A stretch of 64,000 bases of DNA from contig CAVYKB010000012.1 of assembly GCA_963768975.1 (NCBI GenBank), positions 186,001 to 250,000 of the forward strand, read 5' to 3'. The notes below the pieces were generated by a model. It was not told where the DNA came from. It worked only from the letters and a program-made list of their open reading frames with translations, and searched no databases. Source of the stretch: CADCTB01 sp963768975. GTDB lineage: Bacteria; Actinomycetota; Acidimicrobiia; Acidimicrobiales; AC-14. This document shows, piece after piece, positions 1 to 8,973 of this stretch. The translations under genes and the position numbers were made by a program. Within the stretch, counting starts at the first letter, position 1; every line of letters starts with the position of its first letter.

Positions 1-1036
1 GCTCTCGGCCTCCTCGGTCGAGGCGCTGCGCAGCTACGGCGGGGCATGGGTCTTCTTCCAGCGCCAGCTGGTCTGGGTCGGCCTCGGCGCCGCCGTGCTG
101 GCCGGGGCGACGATGTTCGACTACCACCACTGGCGCAAGGCGGTCATCCCCCTGCTCGGCGTGTCGGTCGTCGGCCTGGTCCTGGTGCTGGTGCCCGGCG
201 TGGGCATCACCGCCGGCGGGTCGTCACGGTGGCTGGGCTCCGACTCCTTCCGGGTGCAGCCGTCCGAGCTGGCCAAGCTGGCCGTGCTCCTCTTCGCCGC
301 CGACCTCCTGGCCCGACGGGCCGAGCAGGTGGGCGACTGGAGGTACGTCATGCGACCGCTGCTCGTCACCAGCGGCCTGCTGGCGGTGCTGGTCCTGTTC
401 CAGCCCGACATGGGCACCACGGTGCTGATGGTGTTCGTGGTGTTCGTCCTGATGTTCGTCGGCGGCGTGCCGATCCTGCCGATGAGCGGCCTCAGCGTCG
501 CCGCAGCCGTCTCGGCGGTGCTCGTGGCCAAGGCCGAGGCGTACCGGTGGGAGCGGGTGGCGTCGTTCCGAGACCCGTTCGGCGACTTCGCCGGCGGGGG
601 CTACCAGGTGGCCCAGTCGCTCGTCGCCCTGGGGACGGGAAGCGTCGGCGGCGTGGGCCTCGGGGCCAGCCGGGCCAAGTGGGGCTTCCTGCCCAACGCC
701 CACACCGACTTCATCTTCGCCATCGTCGGCGAGGAGCTGGGAATGTTCGGCACCGTGGGCGTGGTCGGCCTCTTCATCGCCTTCGCGGTGCTGGGTGTGC
801 GGACCGCCCTGCGGGCTCCCGACCGCTTCGGCGCCCTGGTGGCCGCTGGTGTCACCGCATGGGTGAGCGGGCAGGCAGTGGTGAACATGGGTGCGGTTAC
901 CAGCCTGCTGCCGGTCACCGGCGTACCGCTGCCGTTCGTGAGCTTCGGCGGCTCGTCGCTGGTGGTGACCATGATGGCGGTCGGCATCCTGCTCAACGTC
1001 GCCCGCCAGTCGCGGACTACGGCCCGTCGAGCATGA
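1..1036 (+). CDS. ftsW: FtsW, SEDS-family septal peptidoglycan polymerase (5' end cut by window)
   Basis: Polytopic membrane protein that polymerises lipid II into septal peptidoglycan with a class B PBP. The reading frame is open from base 2, so the N-terminus lies outside the window; the GTG at 95 is internal. The SEDS hallmarks are present: a PNAHTDFIFAIVGEELG block near 700-740 and a C-terminal PFVSFGGSSLV block near 930-960, with hydrophobic segments between them. It stops 45 bases before murG in a division/cell-wall cluster, which favours FtsW over the paralogue RodA. The family assignment is secure; FtsW rather than RodA rests on context. Confidence 0.93.
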   Translation, partial: LSASSVEALRSYGGAWVFFQRQLVWVGLGAAVLAGATMFDYHHWRKAVIPLLGVSVVGLVLVLVPGVGITAGGSSRWLGSDSFRVQPSELAKLAVLLFAADLLARRAEQVGDWRYVMRPLLVTSGLLAVLVLFQPDMGTTVLMVFVVFVLMFVGGVPILPMSGLSVAAAVSAVLVAKAEAYRWERVASFRDPFGDFAGGGYQVAQSLVALGTGSVGGVGLGASRAKWGFLPNAHTDFIFAIVGEELGMFGTVGVVGLFIAFAVLGVRTALRAPDRFGALVAAGVTAWVSGQAVVNMGAVTSLLPVTGVPLPFVSFGGSSLVVTMMAVGILLNVARQSRTTARRA

Positions 1037-1081
1037 GCCGCCCGGGAAACCGCTCCAGCGGCACTCCGGGGCGGAAGCCCC

Positions 1082-2194
1082 GTGAGTGAGACCTGGGCGA
1101 TCATCGCCGGCGGGGGGACGGCCGGGCACGTGGTGCCGGGGCTGGCGGTGGCCAAGGCGCTCGTCGCCCGGGGCCACCCGCCCGAGACGATCCACTGGGT
1201 GGGCGGCCGGCGCTGGACCGAGGGCGAGGTGGTGGGCGCCGCCGGCTTCGAGTCGACCCTGCTGCCGGGCCGGGGCATCCAGCGCCGGCTCACCCTCGAC
1301 AACGTCGGCGCCGTCCTCGGGCTGGGCCAGGCCGCCGCCCAGGCGCTGGCCCTCGTCCGCCAGCGCCGCCCGGCGGTGGTCCTGGCCATGGGCGGCTACG
1401 CCAGCCTGACGTGCGCTCTCGCTGCCGGCGCCCTGCGGGTGCCGCTCGTGGTGGCCGAGCAGAACGCGGTGCCGGGAGCGAGCAACCGGCTGGTCGGGCG
1501 GTTCGCCGCCGCGTCCGCAGTGCCCTTCCCCGGCACGCCTCTGCCTCGGGCGGTCGTCACCGGGAACCCGGTGCGCTCGGAGATCCTGGCCGTGGACCGC
1601 AGTGCCGCCGGCCGCCGGGCGGCCCGTGCCGCGCTCGGCCTGCCCCCGGACCGCATGGTGGTCGCCGTCTTCGGGGGGTCGCTGGGGGCACTGCGACTCA
1701 ATGAAGCGATCCTCGGCGCCTTCGCGGCGTGGGGCGGCCGGGCCGACCTGGCGGTCCGCCACGTCGTCGGCGAGCGGGATTGGGAGACCGTGACCGGGCG
1801 GGCGCCGGCCCTGGATGGGCTCTTCTGGCAACCGGTGCGCTACGACGACCAGCGCGAGCTCTCCCTCGCTGCGGCCGACCTCGCCGTCTCCCGCGCCGGC
1901 GGCAACACCGTGGCCGAGCTGGCCGCGGTCGGGCTGCCGTCGATCCTCGTCCCACTGCCGGGTGCCCCGGGCGACCACCAAACCGCCAACGCCCGCCACC
2001 TCGTCGGCGCCGGCATGGCGGTGCTCGTGCCCGATGCCGAGATGTCCGCCGACCGCCTCACCCGGGAAGTCGACGGGCTGCTCGGCGACACTGCCCGGCT
2101 GGCGGCCATGGAGGCGGCGGCGGCCACCGTCGGCCGGCGCGACGCAGCCGACGCCGTGGCCGAGCTGGTGGAGCAGTCGGGCCGACGTGGCTGA
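1082..2194 (+). CDS. murG: MurG, lipid II synthase (UDP-GlcNAc transferase)
   Basis: Transfers GlcNAc from UDP-GlcNAc to undecaprenyl-PP-MurNAc-pentapeptide on the inner membrane face, making lipid II. The 370-residue length is normal. The N-terminal glycine-rich loop GGGTAGHVVPG, the EQNAVPG motif, the GGSLGA loop opening the second Rossmann domain and the SRAGGNTVAEL sugar-nucleotide site are all visible. The start is GTG at 1082. The stop overlaps the murC start by 8 bases, implying translational coupling. Confidence 0.97.
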   Translation: MSETWAIIAGGGTAGHVVPGLAVAKALVARGHPPETIHWVGGRRWTEGEVVGAAGFESTLLPGRGIQRRLTLDNVGAVLGLGQAAAQALALVRQRRPAVVLAMGGYASLTCALAAGALRVPLVVAEQNAVPGASNRLVGRFAAASAVPFPGTPLPRAVVTGNPVRSEILAVDRSAAGRRAARAALGLPPDRMVVAVFGGSLGALRLNEAILGAFAAWGGRADLAVRHVVGERDWETVTGRAPALDGLFWQPVRYDDQRELSLAAADLAVSRAGGNTVAELAAVGLPSILVPLPGAPGDHQTANARHLVGAGMAVLVPDAEMSADRLTREVDGLLGDTARLAAMEAAAATVGRRDAADAVAELVEQSGRRG

Positions 2195-3539
2195 CGCCCT
2201 GGACCTGTCGAAACCTCTCGCCGTCCACGTGGTCGGTGTGGGCGGCGCCGGCATGAGCGCCATCGCCGAGGTGCTCACCACCATGGGCCACCAGGTCTCG
2301 GGCAGTGACCAGGCCGAGTCGGTGGTGCTCGACCGCCTGCGGTCGGTCGGCGTCGCCGCAGTGGTGGGCCACGACGCCTCCAACGTGCCGGCGGACCTGC
2401 AGGCCGTTGCCCTCTCGACCGCGGTGGCGGCGGACAACCCCGAAGTCGTCGAGGCCCGCCGGCGGGGCGTACCCGTGCTGCGCCGGGCCGACGTGCTGTC
2501 GGCGCTGACCCGGCTGCGGCGCACGATTTCGGTGGCCGGCACCCACGGCAAGACCACGACGTCGTCCCTGCTGGCGTGCGCGCTGACCTCCGCCGGCCTC
2601 GACCCGTCGTTCGTGGTCGGCGGGGTGATCGCCGAGTTCGGCACCGGCGCCCGGTGGGGAAGCGGGCAGTGGCTGGTGGTCGAGGCCGACGAGAGCGACG
2701 GCACGTTCCTCGACCTCCATACCGACCTCGCGGTGGTGACCAGCGTCGAGCCCGACCACCTCGAGCACTACGGCGGCTTCGACGCCCTGGTCGACGCCTT
2801 CGCCCTCTTCCTGACCGGAGCCCGCCAGCGGCTGGTCTGCGTCGACGATACGGAAGCGGCCCGCCTTGCCGCCTCGGTCGGCGCGTCGACCTACGGGTTC
2901 GAGGCTGGCGCCGGCCTGCGGATCACCGACTACGCGGCGGCCGGGAGCTCGACGTCGTTCGTCCTGGGCGACCTCGGCCGGGTGCAGGTCCCGATGCCCG
3001 GGCGCCACAACGCCCGGAACGCGGCGGCGGCCGTCGCCGCGGCGATCGCCGCCGGCGCCACGTTCGAGGCGGCCGCTGTCGGCGTCGCCGGCTTCGCCGG
3101 CGTGGGCCGGCGGTCCCAGATCCGGGGCGAGCGCAACGGCGTCACCTACGTCGATGACTACGCCCACCTTCCCGGCGAGGTGGCGCCCGCGCTGGCTGCG
3201 GCGCGCGAGGGTGGCTGGGGCCGAGTGGTCGCCGTCTTCCAGCCCCACCGCTACAGCCGGACAGAGGCGCTGTGGGCCACCTTCGGCGACGCCTTCGCCG
3301 ACGCCGACATGGTCGTCGTCACCGAGATCTACGCCGCTGGCGAGCCGGCCCGCCCCGGGGTGACCGGCCGGCTGGTTGCCGACGCCGTGCGCGACGCCCG
3401 CCCCGGCGCCCGGGTCGAGTGGGTGCCCGATCGCGGCGACCTCGTCGACTTCCTCCGCCGTGAGCTCCGCCCCGGTGACCTGTGCCTCACCCTCGGCGCC
3501 GGCGACCTGACGACGCTCCCCGACGAGCTTTTGCGGTGA
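2187..3539 (+). CDS. murC: MurC, UDP-N-acetylmuramate--L-alanine ligase
   Basis: ATP-dependent ligase adding the first L-Ala of the peptide stem. The GTG start at 2187 gives 450 residues, the usual size. Visible motifs are the N-terminal GVGGAGMS nucleotide loop (about residue 17), the P-loop GTHGKTTT (residues 118-125), the EADESDGTF block typical of MurC and the DDYAHLPGEV / FQPHRYSRT blocks of the C-terminal domain. It overlaps murG by 8 bases and murB by 4 (GTGA). The open frame extends further upstream inside murG, but homology starts at this GTG. Confidence 0.97.
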   Translation: MADALDLSKPLAVHVVGVGGAGMSAIAEVLTTMGHQVSGSDQAESVVLDRLRSVGVAAVVGHDASNVPADLQAVALSTAVAADNPEVVEARRRGVPVLRRADVLSALTRLRRTISVAGTHGKTTTSSLLACALTSAGLDPSFVVGGVIAEFGTGARWGSGQWLVVEADESDGTFLDLHTDLAVVTSVEPDHLEHYGGFDALVDAFALFLTGARQRLVCVDDTEAARLAASVGASTYGFEAGAGLRITDYAAAGSSTSFVLGDLGRVQVPMPGRHNARNAAAAVAAAIAAGATFEAAAVGVAGFAGVGRRSQIRGERNGVTYVDDYAHLPGEVAPALAAAREGGWGRVVAVFQPHRYSRTEALWATFGDAFADADMVVVTEIYAAGEPARPGVTGRLVADAVRDARPGARVEWVPDRGDLVDFLRRELRPGDLCLTLGAGDLTTLPDELLR

Positions 3540-4477
3540 GCGACGCCATTGCAGCTGCGGCCGCGATCCTCGGCGACCGCGCCCGGCGCGACGTCCCCCT
3601 CGGGCCGTACACGACCTATGGCGTGGGCGGCCCCGCCGCGCTGTTCCTGGACCAGTGCGGCCCCGACGACCTGGCCCTGGCCCGGCAGGCGGTGGTGGCC
3701 AGCGGGGTCCCGGTGCTCATCGTCGGCCGGGGCTCCAACCTGCTCGTGGCCGACGCCGGTTTCGCCGGCCTGGCCCTCACCCTGGGCGAGGAATTCGCCG
3801 CCATCCACCACGACGAAGGGGACGTCCTGATCCGAGCCGGCGGCGGGCTCAGCCTTCCTGTGCTGGCGCGGCGGACCGCGGCGCTCGGCCTTCGGGGCCT
3901 CGAGTGGGGTGTCGGGGTGCCCGGCACCGTCGGGGGCGCAGTGCGGATGAACGCCGGCGGCCACGGCTCCGACATCGCCGCCACCCTGGTGCGGGCCTGG
4001 GTGTTCGACCTGGGCGCCGACGCCGGCGGGGCAGGCGTGGGGGAACTGGCCGCCGCCGACCTGGATCTGGGCTACCGGCACTCCGCCGTCGGCCCCACGC
4101 AAGTGGTGGTGGCCGCTGCGTTCGCCCTGGCGCCGGGAGACCGGGCGGAGGCCGAGGCGGAGATCTCGGCGGTCGTGAAGTGGCGGCGGGAGCACCAACC
4201 GGGCGGTTCCAACGCCGGCTCGGTCTTCGCCAACCCGCCGGGCGACTCCGCCGGCCGGCTCATCGAGGCCGGCGGCCTGCGGGGCCACCGGAGGGGATCC
4301 GCGTTTGTCTCGCCCAAGCATGCCAACTTCTTCCAGGTGGACGAGGGCGGCTCGGCCGACGACGTGCGGGCCCTGATCGAGGAGGTACGAACCACCGTGG
4401 AACGCCGGTTCGGCATCGTTCTGACCCTCGAGAACAGGCTCATCGGCTTCGATCTCTCACCCTCGAGTGAAGGTTGA
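3536..4477 (+). CDS. murB: MurB, UDP-N-acetylenolpyruvoylglucosamine reductase
   Basis: FAD- and NADPH-dependent reductase that converts UDP-GlcNAc-enolpyruvate to UDP-MurNAc. Landmarks over 313 residues are the PLGPYTTYGVGGPA start of the FAD domain, GRGSNLLVAD, GVPGTVGGAVRMNAGGHG, the substrate-domain NAGSVFANP with its catalytic serine, and HANFFQ near the end. The GTG start overlaps the murC stop as GTGA. The next gene, ftsQ, begins two bases after its stop. Confidence 0.96.
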   Translation: MSDAIAAAAAILGDRARRDVPLGPYTTYGVGGPAALFLDQCGPDDLALARQAVVASGVPVLIVGRGSNLLVADAGFAGLALTLGEEFAAIHHDEGDVLIRAGGGLSLPVLARRTAALGLRGLEWGVGVPGTVGGAVRMNAGGHGSDIAATLVRAWVFDLGADAGGAGVGELAAADLDLGYRHSAVGPTQVVVAAAFALAPGDRAEAEAEISAVVKWRREHQPGGSNAGSVFANPPGDSAGRLIEAGGLRGHRRGSAFVSPKHANFFQVDEGGSADDVRALIEEVRTTVERRFGIVLTLENRLIGFDLSPSSEG

Positions 4478-4479
4478 GC

Positions 4480-5271
4480 ATGGATCCCCGGTTCCATCGA
4501 CGCCGTATCGAGGTCCGTCGCGAGGAGGGCCGCCGGCGGTTCCGCGTCCTCGTCGGCATCACGGCGGTGGTCGCCCTCGGTTGCGGGGGGTGGGCGGCAA
4601 CCGACTCCGTGCTGCTCGACATCGACCACGTCGTGGTCGAGGGGGCGGTCCACACCCCGCCGGCCGAGGCCCGGTTCGCCTCGGGCCTGCGCCCGGGCGA
4701 ACCCATGCTCGACGTCGACGAGCGGGCGGCGCGCCTCGGCGTCGAGTCCCTGCCCTGGGTGCAGGAGGCCACCGTCCGCCGGCACTGGCCGGGCCGGGTA
4801 CGTATCCATGTGGTGGAGCGCTCGGCCGCCGCAGTGGCGCCGGCCGCGAACGGGAGCGCAGCACTGGTGGACGGCACCGGCCGGGTCCTCGAGTGGGTCG
4901 CCACCGGGCCGCCCGAGCTGCCCGTGCTGGCCGGCCTACCGCCGGCCGGCCCCCCGGGCACCAGCCTCGGCGCAGAAGGCGTGGCCACATTACGGGTCGC
5001 CGTCGCCCTCCCGATCGAGCTGCGGGCTCGCACCGCCGGCCTGGCCCCCGCAGGCGGCGCCGGAGGGGAGGTGGAGCTCCGCCTCAACCCGGAGGGGATG
5101 GTGCGACTCGGGCCTCCCGAGGACCTCGATCGAAAGTTCACGGCCATCCGGGCGGTGCTGGCCCAGGTCGACCTTCGCAACCTCGCGATCCTCGATGTGC
5201 GCCGACCCGACAGTCCCGTGTTGACGCGCCGCGATGCCCCCGTTAAAGTTTCGACCCCAAGGGTAGGTTGA
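4480..5271 (+). CDS. ftsQ: FtsQ/DivIB, cell-division membrane protein with POTRA domain
   Basis: Single-pass divisome scaffold. A basic cytoplasmic N-terminus (FHRRRIEVRREEGRRR) is followed by one membrane segment at about residues 24-43 and a periplasm-facing region starting with a POTRA-like stretch (DIDHVVVEG). Sequence conservation is low, as usual in the family, so the call rests on topology and position between murB and ftsZ. ATG at 4480 is chosen because GAAGG lies 7 bases upstream; a TTG two codons earlier is possible. The length of 263 residues is typical. Confidence 0.9.
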   Translation: MDPRFHRRRIEVRREEGRRRFRVLVGITAVVALGCGGWAATDSVLLDIDHVVVEGAVHTPPAEARFASGLRPGEPMLDVDERAARLGVESLPWVQEATVRRHWPGRVRIHVVERSAAAVAPAANGSAALVDGTGRVLEWVATGPPELPVLAGLPPAGPPGTSLGAEGVATLRVAVALPIELRARTAGLAPAGGAGGEVELRLNPEGMVRLGPPEDLDRKFTAIRAVLAQVDLRNLAILDVRRPDSPVLTRRDAPVKVSTPRVG

Positions 5272-5406
5272 CATAACTCTCAACCTCAAGTCGACGTAGA
5301 GGTGGGTGTCGGGAACGTGGCTGTGAGCGGAGTGGCAACAGTGCGAAGAGTTGGCGCAGCCCCGGCGAAGGCTCGTCCCAGGAACGTCAAACCGTCAGGA
5401 GGGCCG
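5241..5406 (+). promoter_or_regulatory. ftsZ leader with TTGACA box and short hairpin
   Basis: A perfect TTGACA (5268-5273) lies across the end of ftsQ, followed by a small inverted repeat (ACCTC / GAGGT around 5284-5303). A TTGACATAAC-type sequence before ftsZ is, as I recall, common in Actinobacteria. No clear -10 stands at the ideal spacing, so this may be a promoter or a conserved leader. The ftsZ ribosome site AGGAGGG (5397-5403) is strong and fixes the ATG at 5407. Confidence 0.5.
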
Positions 5407-6555
5407 ATGATCGGCGCACCGCAGAACTATCTGGCTGTCATCAAGGTCGTCGGCATCGGAGGCGGCGGGGTGAATGCCGTCAACCGCATGATCGACGCCG
5501 GCTTGCGGGGCGTGGAGTTCATCGCCGTCAACACCGACGCCCAGGCGCTGCTCATGAGCGACGCCGACGTGAAGCTCGACATCGGCCGCGAGCTGACCCG
5601 GGGCCTCGGCGCCGGCAGCGACCCCGAGGTCGGTGCCCAGGCCGCCGAGGCCCACCGCGACGAGATCGAAGAGGTGCTCAAGGGCGCCGACATGGTCTTC
5701 ATCACCGCAGGCAAGGGCGGCGGCACCGGCACCGGTGGGGCACCGGTTGTGGCGTCGATCGCCAAGGGGCTCGGTGCCCTCACCGTCGGCGTGGTCACCC
5801 GGCCCTTCGCCTTCGAGGGCCGGCGCCGGTCGGTTCAGGCCGAGCAGGGCATCGCCAACCTGAAGGAGAAGGTCGACACCCTCATCGTCATCCCCAACGA
5901 CCGCCTCCTCTCGGTCAGCAACGACAAGACCTCCGCCCTCAACGCCTTCAAGATGGCCGACGAGGTTCTCCTCCAGGGCGTGCAGGGCATCACCGACCTC
6001 ATCAACACCCCCGGCCTCATCAACACCGACTTCGCCGACGTGAAGATGATCATGACCAACGCCGGCTCCGCGCTCATGGGCATCGGCTACGCGTCGGGCG
6101 AGGGCCGGGCCCTCAACGCGGCCCGGGCCGCCATCGCCAGCCCGCTGCTGGAGGCCTCGATCGAGGGCGCCCGCGGCATCCTCCTCAACATCTCCGGCGG
6201 AAGCGACCTCGGCCTGTTCGAGGTCAACGAGGCGGCCGAGATCATCCACGAGGTCGCCCACCCCGACGCCAACATCATCGCCGGCATGGTGATCGACGAC
6301 GCCATGGGCGACGAAGTGCGCGTCACCGTCATCGCCGCCGGCTTCGACCGTTGGGACGAGGGCCGTGACCGCGTGCGTGAGGAGCCGGCGCCCCGCCAGT
6401 CGCCCGGCCGTGGCGCGGTGCTGGGCCTCGGCGGCCGGCGTGAGCGCGAGCCCGAGCCGGAGCGTCGCGACATCTTCGGTTCCGCCGACGACGACCTCGG
6501 CCTCGGTACCGGGGATGACGACGACGACTTCGACGTCCCCTCATTCCTGAAGTGA
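5407..6555 (+). CDS. ftsZ: FtsZ, tubulin-like cell-division GTPase
   Basis: GTPase that polymerises into the Z ring at midcell. The 382-residue protein opens with APQNYLAVIKVVGIGGGGVNA, has the tubulin signature GGGTGTGGAP, the T7-loop region around NTDFADVKMIM, a disordered acidic/arginine linker and a C-terminal tail ending DVPSFLK that should bind SepF. An in-frame GTG at 5302 would add 35 unconserved residues; the AGGAGGG site and the homologous N-terminus support ATG 5407. The stop overlaps the pgeF start by 4 bases. No ftsA is present, so membrane tethering probably depends on SepF, encoded 1.4 kb downstream. Confidence 0.98.
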   Translation: MIGAPQNYLAVIKVVGIGGGGVNAVNRMIDAGLRGVEFIAVNTDAQALLMSDADVKLDIGRELTRGLGAGSDPEVGAQAAEAHRDEIEEVLKGADMVFITAGKGGGTGTGGAPVVASIAKGLGALTVGVVTRPFAFEGRRRSVQAEQGIANLKEKVDTLIVIPNDRLLSVSNDKTSALNAFKMADEVLLQGVQGITDLINTPGLINTDFADVKMIMTNAGSALMGIGYASGEGRALNAARAAIASPLLEASIEGARGILLNISGGSDLGLFEVNEAAEIIHEVAHPDANIIAGMVIDDAMGDEVRVTVIAAGFDRWDEGRDRVREEPAPRQSPGRGAVLGLGGRREREPEPERRDIFGSADDDLGLGTGDDDDDFDVPSFLK

Positions 6556-7280
6556 CCCCGGGCGGCGCCGCCCTCCTGCCCCCACTGTCGCTGTCGTCCG
6601 CCCACGTCGCGTTCACGGGGCGAGCGGAGGGTGACATGGGCCACGGGGGCGACGCCGTCATCACGACGCTCGAAGGCGGAGTTCGAGTGAGCATCGTGCG
6701 CGCCGACGTGGCCGCCCGCCGGCGAGCGGTCGTCGACCTGCCGTGGACGTGGCTCCACCAGGTCCACGGCGCCGGCGTCGTGTGCGTCACCGCTCCCGGC
6801 GAACACGCCGGCACCAAGGCCGACGCTGCGGTGACCGCCGAGGCCGGCTGCGCGCTGGCGGTGCTCACCGCCGACTGCGCGCCCGTCGCCCTGGCCAGCG
6901 CCGAGGGTGTCATCGGCGTGGCCCACGCCGGCTGGCGCGGCGCCGCAGCGGGAGTGCTCGAGGCCACCGTCGCCGAAATGAGAGGGCTGGGGGCCACCGA
7001 CGTCAAGGCGGTGGTCGGCCCCTGCATCCATGCCGAGTGCTACGAGTTCGGCGCCGCCGAACAGGACCGGCTGGCCGGCCGCCTGGGCGACGCGGTGCGG
7101 GCCACGACCACCGAAGGCCGGCTTGCGCTCGACCTGCCCGCCGCAGTGCGGGCCGCGTTACAGCGCGCCGGCGTGGAGACGATCGACGACGTCGATGTGT
7201 GCACCGCCTGCTCGCCCGGCCACTACTCCTGGCGGGCCAGGAAGGAGTCGGCGCGCCAGGCAACGGTGATCTGGCGATGA
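6552..7280 (+). CDS. pgeF: PgeF/YfiH-family purine nucleoside phosphorylase-like protein (multicopper polyphenol oxidase fold)
   Basis: Family members have purine nucleoside phosphorylase/adenosine deaminase activity and, in E. coli, edit misincorporated L-Ser in peptidoglycan precursors. The metal-binding HQVHGAG, TADCAPV and AHAGWRG motifs and the C-terminal CTACSPGHYSWRARKE block are intact over 242 residues. The GTG start overlaps the ftsZ stop (GTGA), and the next gene starts inside its stop codon (ATGA). Its place between ftsZ and yggS is conserved in many Actinobacteria and Firmicutes. Confidence 0.92.
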   Translation: MTPGGAALLPPLSLSSAHVAFTGRAEGDMGHGGDAVITTLEGGVRVSIVRADVAARRRAVVDLPWTWLHQVHGAGVVCVTAPGEHAGTKADAAVTAEAGCALAVLTADCAPVALASAEGVIGVAHAGWRGAAAGVLEATVAEMRGLGATDVKAVVGPCIHAECYEFGAAEQDRLAGRLGDAVRATTTEGRLALDLPAAVRAALQRAGVETIDDVDVCTACSPGHYSWRARKESARQATVIWR

Positions 7281-7966
7281 GCACCGGTACCGCCGGCACG
7301 ATCGACATCGCCGGCCGCCTGGCCGAGGTGCGCGCCCGCATCGAGGCCGCCGGCCGGTCGCCCGAGGATGTCCTCGTCGTGGCCGTCACCAAGGGCTTCG
7401 GCGCCGCGGCCGTGGAGGCGGCCAGCGCCGCCGGCCTCGAGGACCTGGGCGAGAACTACGCGCAAGAGCTGGCCGACAAGGCCCGCGACACCGCGGCCGA
7501 AGGCGTCCCCGGCCGGCGCTGGCATTTTCTCGGGCGGGTGCAGCGCAACAAGGTGCGCGCCATCGCGGCCACCGTCCACCTCTGGCAGGGCGTCGACCGC
7601 GTCGAGGCAGGGGAGGAGATCGCCCGCCGCGCTCCGGGCGCGAGAGTGCTCGTGCAGGTGCGCCTCGCCGCCGACGAGAACCGCAACGGCTGCCCGCCCG
7701 ACGATGTCCCCGAGCTCGTCGAGCGCCTCGACGACCTGGGCCTCGACGTGCGGGGCCTGATGGCCGTGGGCCCCCAGGGCCCGCCGGAACTCGCCCGTCC
7801 GGGGTTCCGCACGGTGAGCGCGCTGGCCGACCGGCTCGGTCTGGTGGAGCGCTCGATGGGCATGACCGACGACCTCGGTGTCGCGGTGGAAGAAGGCTCG
7901 ACGATGGTGCGCGTCGGGCGTGGCTTGTTCGGGGCGCGGCCCGTCGCGCCGAAGATGCAGCGATAG
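7277..7966 (+). CDS. yggS: YggS/PLPBP-family pyridoxal-phosphate homeostasis protein
   Basis: PLP-binding alanine-racemase-fold protein without known catalysis, involved in vitamin B6 and amino-acid homeostasis. The PLP lysine lies in VAVTKGFG (about residue 36), followed by LGENYAQE, WHFLGRVQRNK, the middle GLMAVGP block and a C-terminal MTDDLGVAVEEGSTMVRVGRGLFG. In the usual sequence the last block starts MSMGMSDD; here it is SMGMTDD. Length 229. ATG at 7277 overlaps the pgeF stop. Confidence 0.95.
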   Translation: MSTGTAGTIDIAGRLAEVRARIEAAGRSPEDVLVVAVTKGFGAAAVEAASAAGLEDLGENYAQELADKARDTAAEGVPGRRWHFLGRVQRNKVRAIAATVHLWQGVDRVEAGEEIARRAPGARVLVQVRLAADENRNGCPPDDVPELVERLDDLGLDVRGLMAVGPQGPPELARPGFRTVSALADRLGLVERSMGMTDDLGVAVEEGSTMVRVGRGLFGARPVAPKMQR

Positions 7967-7994
7967 GCTCAAGGGGCCAAGGAGGCGACGCGGT

Positions 7995-8639
7995 ATGGCA
8001 TCAATCTGGCGACGGACCATGGTCTATTTGGGCTTGGTCGACGACGAGGAATACGAGGAGTACGAACCCTACGACGAGCCATCGCCCCAGGCGCAGGCTC
8101 CGCCCCAGGGCGCGCCGACGCGCCGCAGCGCCCGGTCGCTTCCCGACCCGATGGACGGCGCCTACGACCCCGAGCCGTCCGGCGTACGCACGTTGCCCCG
8201 TGACCAGGGCTACCCCAGCGAGCCGCGGGCCATGGAGCCGCGTAGCGTCGACACGAGGAGCATCGGAGGCAGCGGCATGGGCGGTAGCAGTGGCCTGGGT
8301 CCCAGCGGCGCCGTCACCGTGCAGCCGAGGCCATCGGTGGTCCGACCGTTCAGCCAACCCCAGGCGGCCAAGGTTCACATCACCGTACCGGTAGGGTTCA
8401 ACGACGCCCAGGAGATCGGAGACAAGCTGAAGGACAACCAGCCCGTGATCGTGAACCTGCAAGGGATCGATCGCGATTTGTCCCGGCGGCTCATCGACTT
8501 CTCCTCCGGGCTCACCTACGGGCTCGGCGGATCAATGGAACGCGTCGCCGAGCAGGTCTTCCTGCTCACGCCGTCGAACGTCGAGGTGTCCGCCGAGGAG
8601 AAGCGCCGCCTCCAAGAGCGCGGCCTTTACCGCGCCTGA
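7995..8639 (+). CDS. sepF: SepF, FtsZ membrane anchor / septum assembly
   Basis: Binds the FtsZ C-terminal tail and the membrane, aligning Z-ring filaments. The N-terminal amphipathic helix (MASIWRRTMVYLGL), an acidic and glycine-rich linker (about residues 15-115) and the C-terminal SepF core (AKVHITVPVGFNDAQ through VFLLTPSNVEVS) are clear. A strong AAGGAGG stands 10 bases before the ATG. The 214-residue length is on the long side because of the linker. As no ftsA is seen, SepF is the likely main anchor of FtsZ here. Confidence 0.96.
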   Translation: MASIWRRTMVYLGLVDDEEYEEYEPYDEPSPQAQAPPQGAPTRRSARSLPDPMDGAYDPEPSGVRTLPRDQGYPSEPRAMEPRSVDTRSIGGSGMGGSSGLGPSGAVTVQPRPSVVRPFSQPQAAKVHITVPVGFNDAQEIGDKLKDNQPVIVNLQGIDRDLSRRLIDFSSGLTYGLGGSMERVAEQVFLLTPSNVEVSAEEKRRLQERGLYRA

Positions 8640-8640
8640 C

Positions 8641-8895
8641 GTGGCCGAGATCATCTGCAGGCTGTTACAGGCCTACCTCATCGTCATGTTCGCCCGCATC
8701 ATCCTTTCCTGGTTCCCGGTGAAGCCGGGCTCGGGCTTGGCGACGGTGTACGGGTTCCTCTACACCATCACCGAGCCGGTGCTGGGACCGATCCGGCGGG
8801 TGATCCCTCCGCTGGGCGCGGGCGGTATGGGAATCGACCTCTCACCGATCATCGTGTTCTTCGGCATCACGATTCTGCAGGGCGCGATCTGTTAG
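8641..8895 (+). CDS. yggT: YggT/YlmG-family membrane protein
   Basis: Small integral membrane protein of 84 residues with two hydrophobic segments (about 5-24 and 62-82) separated by the family motif TEPVLGPIRRVIPP. YggT proteins accompany sepF in many Gram-positive clusters and have been linked to division or nucleoid distribution and osmotic tolerance. The GTG start lies one base after the sepF stop, so the two are almost certainly co-transcribed. In most Actinobacteria divIVA follows; here a different gene does. Confidence 0.9.
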   Translation: MAEIICRLLQAYLIVMFARIILSWFPVKPGSGLATVYGFLYTITEPVLGPIRRVIPPLGAGGMGIDLSPIIVFFGITILQGAIC

Positions 8896-8973
8896 CTAGC
8901 GTGTAAGGGTCCACAGCGGAGGCGAAGCGATGGTGTCTTTGCGCGGCTTGTCTAGAGAGATCGGAATGGTGAC

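Noticed and set aside
224..2704. 826-codon minus-strand open frame across the mur genes
   Set aside because: A GC-rich shadow of ftsW-murG-murC: Arg/Gly/His/Ala-biased text without any family motif. The same applies to other long antisense frames opposite fbpAB, acyltransferase, dnaE and his genes.
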